Shown here: in pieces, positions 33,922 to 42,369 of the stretch
Numbering within the stretch: position 1 is the first letter of the stretch
Layout: every line of letters begins with the position of its first letter
NCBI GenBank assembly: GCA_903904515.1
Contig: CAIVCR010000122.1
Coordinates: 1 to 46,182 of the forward strand
Length of the DNA stretch: 46,182 nucleotides
From: an uncultured Bacteroidia bacterium
GTDB taxonomy: Bacteria > Bacteroidota > Bacteroidia > Bacteroidales > Prolixibacteraceae
Reading direction: 5' to 3'
The notes under the pieces: model-generated
Seen by the model: the letters and a program-made list of their open reading frames with translations, nothing else
Told to the model about the DNA's origin: nothing
Database searches by the model: none
Program-made: the position numbers and the translations under genes

Positions 33922-36003
33922 TTAATTATAAAAAGACCACGACAATCCGAAAGCAAGATTTGCCACCTGGGCAGGATAATTTACTGTTGTGTAATAGCCT
34001 GACTTTTTGAACTTGGTGCTGAGGTTATTGTACTTTACATAGAAGCGTGTCCTTTTAAGCTTCAGGTTAATAAACACATCCATCCACGGATAATCCCCAA
34101 TTTTCTGAGTGTTCTGTACATAAAACATCCCAAGGGCAGGACTGTAATAATCAGCATAATAACCGGTATCGTAATGCAGATCAAATCCAATTTGAGTGTA
34201 CATCACTTTGGCAATTAACCCTCCGATGAAGATGGTATTGCGGGTCGAAACTTCAGGTATGTGCATGAAAACACTTGTAGTCGATTTTTGATACAGTACT
34301 GAATTAAGTATGTTTAATGGTCCAAATTTAAAGTCTTTACTGACAAAAAGCTGAGCTACCGAGAATTCAGAACTTGCCTGATCGGGAAGTGACGATTCGT
34401 TCCAATACATATAACGGCTTACAATGGAGTATTTAACTCCAAGCTTAAACCGTCTGAATGGCTTATCATAGATTGCCCCAACCTTTAACTCATAAGTTTT
34501 CTTGAAATTATTATCCCATTTAAAATGGTTGGAATAATAATGTTCATAAAAATAGTCTGGAGTTGTATTCGTCATGCTGCCGCTAAGTTTTACAAAGGAG
34601 GTGTCCTTTGAGGATCTGATCGGTTTTTCGATCCTCCCCTGGAGGTCAAAATCACCGGCGCGGTATCCCTGGATATAATACCTGCCGGAAGCATTAAAAT
34701 TCAGGAATCTGGCATTCGATCTGAAAATTGATCCGCCTAAGAAGGTATTGGTCAGCCCTTTTGACTGCGTAAGACCCAAGGGGGGACGCATAATCCCGGG
34801 GGTATAAATCATTGACTCCCGGGGGGAAATAACATTGATTAAATCATTGCCGATATAGGCCTGCTTTCCAAAGGTATATTTCCGGTCTGAAGCTTCAACC
34901 CCTTTCAGATAAAATACATTCGTAACCCGGTTCATTCCTGCTTTATCCTGTGTTGCAGGAACTGTGGCGGTTCCTGTTGTTGAGTTAATATAGGGAAGAT
35001 GCTGATTTCCATAAAAATAGACCGTACCGCGCGAGTCGCCATAGTCGAAGGATGGATTGGGCTCGACTTCATAAAATGAACGGGAATTATTGGACCATTC
35101 CAGGGTATGCATCAGCGTAAAACGAGGGATAAACTTCTGAAATGTCTCTTTTTTCTCCTGCTGTTTGATCCATTTTCCAAATTTATACTGGTGGGCAATA
35201 ACAGCAAAAGTATTATTCGTAACTGAAGATGTTCCCGAAAGCCAAACAGGCATATTCTCAGGTTTAAGATCAGGATTTTCAATATCTGTTGGGTTAAGGA
35301 GTCCTCCGTTTTCCTTGGTTGTAAATTTATTTTTGCCAATGATAAACCATAAATCGTATCGGTCGACCGTATAACTGGCAAAAAGGTTGAGTGAATTATC
35401 CTTGGCATCCTGGTTGAGGTATTTCCCCTGCGAAGAGATGGCGTTGTATGAAAATCCGAAATTCAGTGAGGGATTTATATTCTGGGTTTGAAAGACTCTT
35501 AACCACGATTCTCCGACAGGCTTATTATTAAACCATTGGCCGTATTCGAGCAGGGTAAACGGTTTTGTCGTGTTATAAAAATGAATATCCTTCGGCAACG
35601 TGGAGTAGGCTTGCAGATTGCGCATAAAGAAGAACTCATTCGAATCGAACGACCGCTGAAAATAATCGTTGCTTTGGGATGAATTACCAATATTCCCAAG
35701 TGTTTGCGCGGATATCGACTTCTTCAGATTCGGATTATAGTTATGGAAATCGGCAATTACCGTATCGAGTTTCGATTCTTTTACCCGCGAATATCCATCT
35801 TCAAGTTCGAACACCTTCATTTTAAAAACGACTGTATCCTTCTTTGCATCCGTTTTCTTTTTAGTCGAAGAACCGGAAGAACTACCTCTTTGCCCCCCTC
35901 TTTGCCCGGAAGAACTGGAGTTATATTCGCCCCTTTGACCAAAGGTTACATTGCCGGCAAACAATAGCACAAGAAGAATTACGAATTTGAACTGAATACT
36001 CAT
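33922..36003 (-). CDS. Putative outer-membrane porin (Porin_10 family)
   Basis: With the start at ATG 36003 the protein has 693 residues. It has a signal peptide (MSIQFKFVILLVLLFAGNV, cut near FGQ). A low-complexity Gly/Ser/Arg segment follows (YNSSSSGQRGGQRGSSSGSS), and then a Lys-rich stretch. The body is a large beta-barrel rich in alternating aromatics, and the last residues are LSWSFYN. Motifs such as DIHFYNTTKPFTLLEYGQWF are typical of the putative-porin family of Bacteroidota. The longer frame begins with TTG at 36012, inside the -7 element, so it is rejected. The substrate is unknown. Confidence 0.82.
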   Translation of the reverse strand: MSIQFKFVILLVLLFAGNVTFGQRGEYNSSSSGQRGGQRGSSSGSSTKKKTDAKKDTVVFKMKVFELEDGYSRVKESKLDTVIADFHNYNPNLKKSISAQTLGNIGNSSQSNDYFQRSFDSNEFFFMRNLQAYSTLPKDIHFYNTTKPFTLLEYGQWFNNKPVGESWLRVFQTQNINPSLNFGFSYNAISSQGKYLNQDAKDNSLNLFASYTVDRYDLWFIIGKNKFTTKENGGLLNPTDIENPDLKPENMPVWLSGTSSVTNNTFAVIAHQYKFGKWIKQQEKKETFQKFIPRFTLMHTLEWSNNSRSFYEVEPNPSFDYGDSRGTVYFYGNQHLPYINSTTGTATVPATQDKAGMNRVTNVFYLKGVEASDRKYTFGKQAYIGNDLINVISPRESMIYTPGIMRPPLGLTQSKGLTNTFLGGSIFRSNARFLNFNASGRYYIQGYRAGDFDLQGRIEKPIRSSKDTSFVKLSGSMTNTTPDYFYEHYYSNHFKWDNNFKKTYELKVGAIYDKPFRRFKLGVKYSIVSRYMYWNESSLPDQASSEFSVAQLFVSKDFKFGPLNILNSVLYQKSTTSVFMHIPEVSTRNTIFIGGLIAKVMYTQIGFDLHYDTGYYADYYSPALGMFYVQNTQKIGDYPWMDVFINLKLKRTRFYVKYNNLSTKFKKSGYYTTVNYPAQVANLAFGLSWSFYN

Positions 36004-36009
36004 AGGCGG

Positions 36010-36017
36010 CAAAGATA
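36010..36017 (-). promoter_or_regulatory. -7 promoter element of the porin gene, decides its start
   Basis: Reads TATCTTTG on the minus strand, with only six bases before the ATG at 36003. Transcription starting about seven bases downstream would leave almost no leader. The octamer covers the in-frame TTG at 36012, ruling that start out. Confidence 0.5.
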
Positions 36018-36090
36018 GAAATTTCCAGCCATATGGTACAAGTAGAAGAGTTCAAAATAAAAAATGCAAAGGGCAAAGTGCAAGGGAGAA

Positions 36091-36131
36091 ACTTTGCATT
36101 TTGCATTTTAAACTTTGCATTTTGCATTTTA
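36091..36131. repeat. 21-bp direct repeat, two copies
   Basis: ACTTTGCATTTTGCATTTTA is present exactly at 36091-36110 and 36112-36131, with one spacer A. It is itself built from TTTGCAT units, and related TGCAAA copies lie just upstream (36065-36084). It sits between the regulator's 3' end and the porin promoter. Confidence 0.8.
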
Positions 36132-36147
36132 CTCTTTCTTACTACTC

Positions 36148-38736
36148 TTACTTAATAAATGATTTGAAGCTAAGCGGGAACTGAATTCCATACATTTTTT
36201 CGTACCCTTTGGTAAAATAGGTATAATCAAAAAATGCCTGATTGTGATTTTTCAGCTTGATTAAGGCATCAATTTTTAACTTAAAGGCCTCCTCGTTCAG
36301 GGGATCAGATTTGAGGATCAGATCGGCAATACGATAGATCGCCTCCGGATTTTTATCTTTTTCAAACGAGTCGGTAAGCAAAAAAAGATAATCGAGCAAA
36401 GAGGTTAGAAAGTGGCTGTTAAACGGATCCAGCCAGGGAGTCCGTTCGTCGGCCACAAAAATCCCCTGACTAAGTACAAGAATTATTTTCTCAAACTCTT
36501 CGCGGGTAAGTGGACGGAAGCTTCCTTTAATTTTTTTAATCAGGAAGTGGTAGTCACAAAAAACCTCATTATCCAATTTCATAGCCCAGCTACCGTCGCT
36601 ATGAATGACCTGAACACCCTTTAGACTCACCAACAGGTCCCTTAATTTCTTAACATTAACATTGCGGTTATTCTTGGCGCTCTCAGGAGAGTGGTAGGTC
36701 CAGTGAATGCTGTTTAATTTCTCATTGGTAATCCCCCTTTCATCCGTTCCCAGGAGCAGTATGGACAAAAAAAGATGCCTTAATTTTGCCGAGAATCTGG
36801 AACTAATCTCAACACCCTCAGTGTCATATACGCGAAACTCGCCAAAAAGATAAATCGCATTGCGGCGAGGCAATTCAACCCGTTTCTTTTCCTGATTTTC
36901 GTTCCTTACCGGCACTTTTTCATTTACCAGCGAATTCATCTGGTTATCGTCTTCCAGACTCTCCTCTGCCCGGTGCAGCTGACGCAGGAGATAAACAAGG
37001 AGGTAGATAAAAATAATTGAGAAACCACCCACCATCCAAAATACTTTTGTAATCCAATTACCAGGATTTGACAAAACGGTCTTAAAAGTTATGGCAAGCA
37101 TCGATCTGTTTACAGGAGGATAATTAAGGGTGAAGATTTTATAATTCGTCGAATCGCCGCCGGTTGGTGTTTTAATAACTGCAAAAAATTCCCTCGTTTT
37201 TGAAAAAAAGGAGAGGGATGCCTTGGAGCGTTCCTCGTCGAAATAGAAATGCATGGTATCACTTACCGCAGAATATTCCGGCTTTTCAAGTGAAATACGG
37301 TAAAGCTTGAGATAAGTTCCATTTAAAAAAGGGGGAAAGCCAAGAACATAAAGGGCCGGGGTTTGATCGGAAACAGTGGTGGATCCCATAGGGATGAAAT
37401 TCTCCGAAACATCATTAATGGTCCATCTTTTCACAAGCGCCGAATCATTGGTATTTAAATGATAAAGATCGTAGAGGCATTGAGGACCGAGCTCCTGTTG
37501 GCCTGAAGGATTCCCATAACCACCGAAGATCAGATATTCACCGGGTTTACTCGTATTGGTAATTGCGGCATACGAACGTGGCACCAGCATGTCACCATGG
37601 AGTAAAACCTGTCTCCAGCTCTTATCCTGAAAACTGTACTTCATCAAAAAGTCGTTATACCTGTAGTTGTGATACCCCCCAAGCGAGTAGGTATCCCCAG
37701 ATAAATCATTGAGAAAAAAGGTTGAATTGACTGACTGACTAACCGCAGAACCTGCACTGCCCTTTAACCACTCATTCTTGTTCTCATCATAAACATTGAC
37801 CTCATTTGGAATTGTGCCAATGCAAAATATCTTATGAGACTTATTGGAATAATAATAGGATTCCGATTTTGTAACGGAGGGTTTTACGTTGTTCACTTTT
37901 TGAACAGTCATCTCAGAAGTGACAATATCGTAAGTGATGATCTTGTGTTTTCCTATAAACAGGATCCGGTTCTGAGCTGTGTCAAAAGCAATCCCGGAAG
38001 ATGCCTCCATCCGTAACTCATCTTTTTTAGTCCAGAAAAAATGATTATTAATAAGCCAGGTTGGGTTATTCAAACGGCCCGTCAGATTACCCACCAGGTC
38101 AGACGCCTTATCCCCTTCTGATTCATTCAGCAACCAATTATGTGCCGACCTATTGTTGTAATCCCCTATCCGGATATTGCGAATAGCCATATGGGGCACA
38201 TCGGAGGTAGGAAAATAGATTGAACGGTTGGCCCCGAAACAAATGTTTAATTTTCTTAAGCCACCCAAAGCAACATGCTCATCAGTAAAAACAATATCGC
38301 CAAACTTAACATTCACCTTCCCTTGCTTCAGATCAAACGATAACAGCAGGTGAAGCCAGTTATTCCGAACCAGCTCCTTCTCAACAAGGGGAATATTAAT
38401 GGTTGTTGGCAAACCATTAACTACCAGTTTTAACACCGCCAGGGTGCTGCTTTCCGGGATATAAACCAAATCAATATTGTGATGCTCCTTATCGAATATT
38501 CTGAAAACGTAACCGAATTGATCGCGACTCCACATCGCAAAATCAAACTCAAGGCTAAATTTATTACGGGCTGTTATCAGGGAATTAGCTGTCAGATCGA
38601 GCGATGTACGCTCCTCTTTTGCATTGGGTGCGGCCGTAAACAAGAGCCCCGAATGAAATAAATTCTGAGAAGAAGTTTGGTAAGAGTGTAAAACCAATAA
38701 AATCAGTCCTAAAAAAAGAAATGACCGATTCCCCAT
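36148..38736 (-). CDS. Membrane-tethered SARP-type transcriptional regulator with periplasmic kelch-like sensor
   Basis: This is an 862-residue one-component regulator. Residues 1-23 are a signal peptide. About 30-220 look like a concanavalin/LamG-type beta sandwich (FSLEFDFAMWSRDQFGYVFR). About 245-540 have kelch-like blades (SLGGYHNYRY; YLIFGGYGNPSG). About 561-583 are a single membrane span (FWMVGGFSIIFIYLLVYLL). After an acidic linker, residues 627-722 form an OmpR/SARP-type winged helix: YLFGEFRVYDTEGVEISSRF, then SILLL, then AKNNRNVNVKKLRDLL. Residues about 725-862 resemble the BTAD helical repeat (DPLNEEAFKLKIDALIKL). I infer that the sensor lies in the periplasm and the DNA-binding part in the cytoplasm, controlling the adjacent SusCD and symporter genes. 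The kelch assignment is from pattern, not from a search. Confidence 0.8.
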   Translation of the reverse strand: MGNRSFLFLGLILLVLHSYQTSSQNLFHSGLLFTAAPNAKEERTSLDLTANSLITARNKFSLEFDFAMWSRDQFGYVFRIFDKEHHNIDLVYIPESSTLAVLKLVVNGLPTTINIPLVEKELVRNNWLHLLLSFDLKQGKVNVKFGDIVFTDEHVALGGLRKLNICFGANRSIYFPTSDVPHMAIRNIRIGDYNNRSAHNWLLNESEGDKASDLVGNLTGRLNNPTWLINNHFFWTKKDELRMEASSGIAFDTAQNRILFIGKHKIITYDIVTSEMTVQKVNNVKPSVTKSESYYYSNKSHKIFCIGTIPNEVNVYDENKNEWLKGSAGSAVSQSVNSTFFLNDLSGDTYSLGGYHNYRYNDFLMKYSFQDKSWRQVLLHGDMLVPRSYAAITNTSKPGEYLIFGGYGNPSGQQELGPQCLYDLYHLNTNDSALVKRWTINDVSENFIPMGSTTVSDQTPALYVLGFPPFLNGTYLKLYRISLEKPEYSAVSDTMHFYFDEERSKASLSFFSKTREFFAVIKTPTGGDSTNYKIFTLNYPPVNRSMLAITFKTVLSNPGNWITKVFWMVGGFSIIFIYLLVYLLRQLHRAEESLEDDNQMNSLVNEKVPVRNENQEKKRVELPRRNAIYLFGEFRVYDTEGVEISSRFSAKLRHLFLSILLLGTDERGITNEKLNSIHWTYHSPESAKNNRNVNVKKLRDLLVSLKGVQVIHSDGSWAMKLDNEVFCDYHFLIKKIKGSFRPLTREEFEKIILVLSQGIFVADERTPWLDPFNSHFLTSLLDYLFLLTDSFEKDKNPEAIYRIADLILKSDPLNEEAFKLKIDALIKLKNHNQAFFDYTYFTKGYEKMYGIQFPLSFKSFIK

Positions 38737-38776
38737 TTTCTACCTGTTTAACTGTTAAAAAACCATAATCAACAAC

Positions 38777-38784
38777 CAAACATA
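38777..38784 (-). promoter_or_regulatory. -7 promoter element of the SARP regulator gene
   Basis: Reads TATGTTTG on the minus strand, an exact TAnnTTTG match 40 bases upstream of the 38736 start. Confidence 0.5.
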
Positions 38785-38788
38785 CGAA

Positions 38789-38806
38789 ATTAATCTCTTA
38801 TTAATC
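38789..38806. promoter_or_regulatory. Possible operator: ATTAATC direct repeat, 11-bp period
   Basis: ATTAATC occurs at 38789-38795 and 38800-38806, separated by four bases, just upstream of the regulator's own -7 element. A 7+4 arrangement is the classical SARP operator geometry. ATTAATC is common in AT-rich DNA, so the pattern is suggestive only. Confidence 0.4.
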
Positions 38807-38853
38807 GGTTAACACGAAAAAATATCTTAAAAATTAAAATTGGAATGTAAAAA

Positions 38854-40677
38854 TCACCAATCTTCCAGCCGGTCGTACCAGTAATATTTGAGAAAAACAG
38901 TAGTCACCATAAAAATGGCGAACGCCAAAGACATGGAGACATATTCCCGTATAACCAAATAGATAGGCATAACAAGCATCGACATTTGCCAGACAATTCC
39001 AACGACACTGTTTATCATATCGCGCCCAAAATTACTGTTTTTCTTAAAGAGGGGATTTTCAGCTTTTACCTTTCTGTAAACAGGTTCCCAAAATCCCCAG
39101 GGTCGGACTGAGGAATAAAATTTCTTTAAAACTTCTTCATTATCGGGTTCAGTGAGCAGACTACCGGCAATAGACCCCACTGATGAGATCAGCAAAATTA
39201 CAGGGAAAGTATTCAGTGCCGAAGCTTCAGGGAAAAACAGCGGTATAAATAACGAAGCCGCGAGTCCCGTTAGCATTCCCCAGAAATACCCATATCCGTT
39301 AAACCGCCACCAGATCCATTTGAGCACATTAGCGGCAGTATATCCTCCATACAAGGAGGAGACAATCCATTTGGTGGCTGAGTCAATAGAGCTGATAAAC
39401 ATACCAAAGATAACTCCGATGATAACCAGAATAAAAGAGACCCAGTAGCTCAGGTGGATAAACCTTTTGTTTGAAGCATTGGGATTGATGAATTTTTTAT
39501 AAATATCATTTACGATATATGCCGGACCAGCATTAACATACGCCGAAAATGTAGACATAAATGCTGCAATTAATCCAACAAGCAACAGCCCAAGTAAGCC
39601 GGTTGGAATAAAATTACTTACCGCATAGGGTAGAATCATTTCGAAATCAATCGCGGAACCCATAGAATTTAGTTTCGGACTAAAATAGACCAGAACCAGC
39701 ACAGTGATCCCTGCGACCATCAGGAAACGGGGAAAAAACAAAACCAAAGAGGTAAAACCGGTCATCCTGGCCGCATCCCGGGGACTCTTGGTTGAAAGAA
39801 TTCGTTGAAGATCATAGCTCGGAACCGGTCCGGCAATGCTTGTTAGGATCCCTTTAAAGACCATAATCATAAAGAGGATAGAGAAAAGCTCATACCCATC
39901 GGCCGAAATTTTACTTTTAACCGAAGGAATCAGGTTACTCCAGTCAAGATTTAGTTTCCATCCAAAAAACAGATCTTTCCAACCTGCCGGAATTACAGCA
40001 TTCAGCTGTTCCGGAGAAACCAGATTTATAGCAATCACACCAACAATAAAACAGGAGATGGTCATGACCAGATACTGCATAATTTCAGTAGCTACAACAC
40101 TATACATCCCACCTTTAATGGTATAGAGAGTTGTAAAACCGATAATCAGCAGGGCATACATATTTTCAGAAGAGATGATCCGTGGTCCGATCTCCGTAGT
40201 AAGGTCCCACGGGAAAAAAGAAGTGGCAAACTTGCCTATCCCGGAGAAGGTATAGGCAATAAAACCAATAACGCTGATAATTGCGAAGATGACAACAATA
40301 AGGTGAGACAACCTTCCGCCACGATCTTCCCCGAATCTGGTCTTTAACCATTCGGCGCCGGTCATCGCATTTGATCTCCGTAACCAGGAAGCTAAAAAAA
40401 CCATCAAAAAGATTTGGTTCCAGATTGGCCACATCCAGGGTAACCACGCCCCTTTAAGTCCGTAAATAAAAAGGATAGAGACAAACCACATAGTGCCGGT
40501 AATATCAAACATCCCGGAAGCGTTTGATATTCCAAGAATATACCAGGGGATTCGCCTGCCACCAAGGAAATATGAATCCAGGTTTTTGCTGGCCCGATTT
40601 GAGACCAGAAAACCTATGAGGAGTGTCAGGACTAAATATCCGACCACGATTCCTATATCCAGGGGCTGTAAATTCAT
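38854..40677 (-). CDS. Sodium:solute symporter (SSS) family transporter
   Basis: This 607-residue inner-membrane protein has about 13-14 membrane spans. The first is LDIGIVVGYLVLTLLIGFLV, then RASKNLDSYFLGGRRIPWYI. That NLDSYFLGGR motif, with the later RILSTKSPRDAARM and the FSAYVNAGPAYIVNDIYKKF region, is typical of Na+-coupled symporters in the SGLT/SSS family. Such proteins import sugars, amino acids or organic acids. The sodium-linked substrate here is presumably the molecule passed on by the SusCD pair. The gene lies 104 bases after the SusD gene, with a terminator hairpin between, and 117 bases before the regulator gene. Confidence 0.9.
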   Translation of the reverse strand: MNLQPLDIGIVVGYLVLTLLIGFLVSNRASKNLDSYFLGGRRIPWYILGISNASGMFDITGTMWFVSILFIYGLKGAWLPWMWPIWNQIFLMVFLASWLRRSNAMTGAEWLKTRFGEDRGGRLSHLIVVIFAIISVIGFIAYTFSGIGKFATSFFPWDLTTEIGPRIISSENMYALLIIGFTTLYTIKGGMYSVVATEIMQYLVMTISCFIVGVIAINLVSPEQLNAVIPAGWKDLFFGWKLNLDWSNLIPSVKSKISADGYELFSILFMIMVFKGILTSIAGPVPSYDLQRILSTKSPRDAARMTGFTSLVLFFPRFLMVAGITVLVLVYFSPKLNSMGSAIDFEMILPYAVSNFIPTGLLGLLLVGLIAAFMSTFSAYVNAGPAYIVNDIYKKFINPNASNKRFIHLSYWVSFILVIIGVIFGMFISSIDSATKWIVSSLYGGYTAANVLKWIWWRFNGYGYFWGMLTGLAASLFIPLFFPEASALNTFPVILLISSVGSIAGSLLTEPDNEEVLKKFYSSVRPWGFWEPVYRKVKAENPLFKKNSNFGRDMINSVVGIVWQMSMLVMPIYLVIREYVSMSLAFAIFMVTTVFLKYYWYDRLEDW

Positions 40678-40709
40678 TATTTATTTTAATATTAAACCTG
40701 CAATAAAAA

Positions 40710-40747
40710 GAAAATACCCCCCTACATTTCTGTAAAAGGGTATTTTC
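40710..40747 (-). terminator. Terminator or attenuator between the SusD and symporter genes
   Basis: A 10-bp perfect stem (40710-40719 with 40738-40747) lies 35 bases past the SusD stop. On the minus strand it is followed by TTTTTATT. It could end the SusCD transcript or let a fraction read into the symporter gene. Confidence 0.7.
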
Positions 40748-40781
40748 AATAATTATTTATCTATTTATTCACTGATTGAAC

Positions 40782-42350
40782 TCAAAAGTTTGGTCCAACA
40801 ACATCCCACCATAAACGGGTATTGATACCATCAGGTCCACCAAGTTTAGAGGTAGCATCAGCAACAGCAGCTGCATTACCGGTTCTTTCGCCATTGACAA
40901 ACGGCATTCTCTTAATCCACTCATCAGCAGGAACAACACCCCAGTCCGGGCTACTGTCATTCTTGGCAACATGAGGAATTTTAGGATAACCTGTTCTTCT
41001 GAAATCAACCCAAGCCTCAAGGGTATTGGTGAAGGTATTCAGGTATTTCTGGGTAATGATCTTCTCTAATTTCAACTCGTTGCTATCACCTTCATTCCAG
41101 GCAACAGTAATTGTAGAACGGGTTGTGAAATTATTACGTGGATCAGCAGGATCGATATAATTAAGTGGTTTGCTGGTGTTATCAGCAAGGTAAGTGTCAA
41201 CACCACCTGCACCCCAATCGGCAAAGGATAATGTTACCCCGTTCACATAATTAGTTTTTGCATCACCAGCACCGGCCCAATTCCGAAGGGCAGCTTCTGC
41301 CTTAAGGAAACTAACTTCGGCAGCTGTAAAAGCTCTTCTGTTTTGTACACTGTTAAAGTCATTCGAAACCTTGGAATATTTAAGCATGTGGGGTTTTGTT
41401 GTACCACAAAAAGCTCCATTACGGATTCCTTTGTAAGGATAAGAAGCATGATCTGCATAATCAGCAGGGTCAACTGCAGGTGCGAACATTTTCGCTGCCC
41501 TTCCATCATTTAAACCAGCCATGAAAGATTCGATTACACCACCCATACGGGTATCATCCCACTGGTAACAGATCATGGCAACCGGCATTAAATTACCCAA
41601 TAAAGCTACATTAAAGTTGTCGCTGTTGGCAGTAATCAAACCAGCAGCATCGCTCAATGCTTTTTCGCCCTGTGTTTTTGCCAATGCAGGAGCAACCTTT
41701 ACAATACGCATAGCCAATCTAAGACGTAAAGAGTTAACAACTTTCATCCATGCAGGGATGTTACCATTGTAACTAGGGTCAAATTTTGCAAATCCGGCGT
41801 AAGTCTTGTTTGCAGCAAAGTCTGACTGAATAGAGTCTAACTGAGCAAAAAACAAGTTGTAAAGATCAGATTCTTTATCATAAAGAATTGAATTGGCAGT
41901 TGAACCATAGTTCGAATAGATTACAGGTCCGTGGACTGCAGCCAACTTAGAAATTGAGAGAATCCGGATCAATTTTGCCCATGTTGCAAAAAGTGGCAAA
42001 CCATTGGTCTTAGCCAACGCAATAACCTGTTTTGAAGGGGACATTACAGAACCATAAACGCGGTCCCAGTAAACGTTCCAACGAATATAATAGGTAGTGT
42101 TATTTACGTTTCCAACGAAATCTGTTGGAGTATTCATATAACCCATCCAAGAATCGTAACATAGATCTTCTTCAATCTGATGTCCGAATAGATTGAACAA
42201 TAAACCTGAGAAAGGTGAACCCACCAGGTTAAAGTCCTGTTTGAGGCTCGCATCAGAAATCTGATACGGATTTTGATTTTCACCTACAAAATTCGATGTG
42301 CACGCAGCGAGACCACACATGAATAGTAATCCAATAAATATCTTTTTCAT
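40782..42350 (-). CDS. SusD/RagB-family nutrient-binding lipoprotein (SusD-like_2)
   Basis: This 522-residue surface lipoprotein has the signal MKKIFIGLLFMCGLAAC, with lipidation at Cys17. The N-terminal body (YQISDASLKQDFNLVGSPFS, then EEDLCYDSWMGYMNTPTDFV) matches the SusD-like_2 group, which usually pairs with SusC proteins carrying peptides or oligosaccharides. The fold is mostly TPR-like helices. It forms the lid over the SusC channel and helps bind substrate. The gene starts 19 bases after the susC stop, so the two are co-transcribed. No ligand can be predicted from sequence. Confidence 0.93.
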   Translation of the reverse strand: MKKIFIGLLFMCGLAACTSNFVGENQNPYQISDASLKQDFNLVGSPFSGLLFNLFGHQIEEDLCYDSWMGYMNTPTDFVGNVNNTTYYIRWNVYWDRVYGSVMSPSKQVIALAKTNGLPLFATWAKLIRILSISKLAAVHGPVIYSNYGSTANSILYDKESDLYNLFFAQLDSIQSDFAANKTYAGFAKFDPSYNGNIPAWMKVVNSLRLRLAMRIVKVAPALAKTQGEKALSDAAGLITANSDNFNVALLGNLMPVAMICYQWDDTRMGGVIESFMAGLNDGRAAKMFAPAVDPADYADHASYPYKGIRNGAFCGTTKPHMLKYSKVSNDFNSVQNRRAFTAAEVSFLKAEAALRNWAGAGDAKTNYVNGVTLSFADWGAGGVDTYLADNTSKPLNYIDPADPRNNFTTRSTITVAWNEGDSNELKLEKIITQKYLNTFTNTLEAWVDFRRTGYPKIPHVAKNDSSPDWGVVPADEWIKRMPFVNGERTGNAAAVADATSKLGGPDGINTRLWWDVVGPNF

Positions 42351-42369
42351 ACTAAATAATTTTAAGATT

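Noticed and set aside
35921..36127. 68-codon minus-strand ORF starting MQNAKFKMQNAKF
   Set aside because: The repeated start comes from the 21-bp direct repeat, and the rest overlaps the porin N-terminus in another frame.
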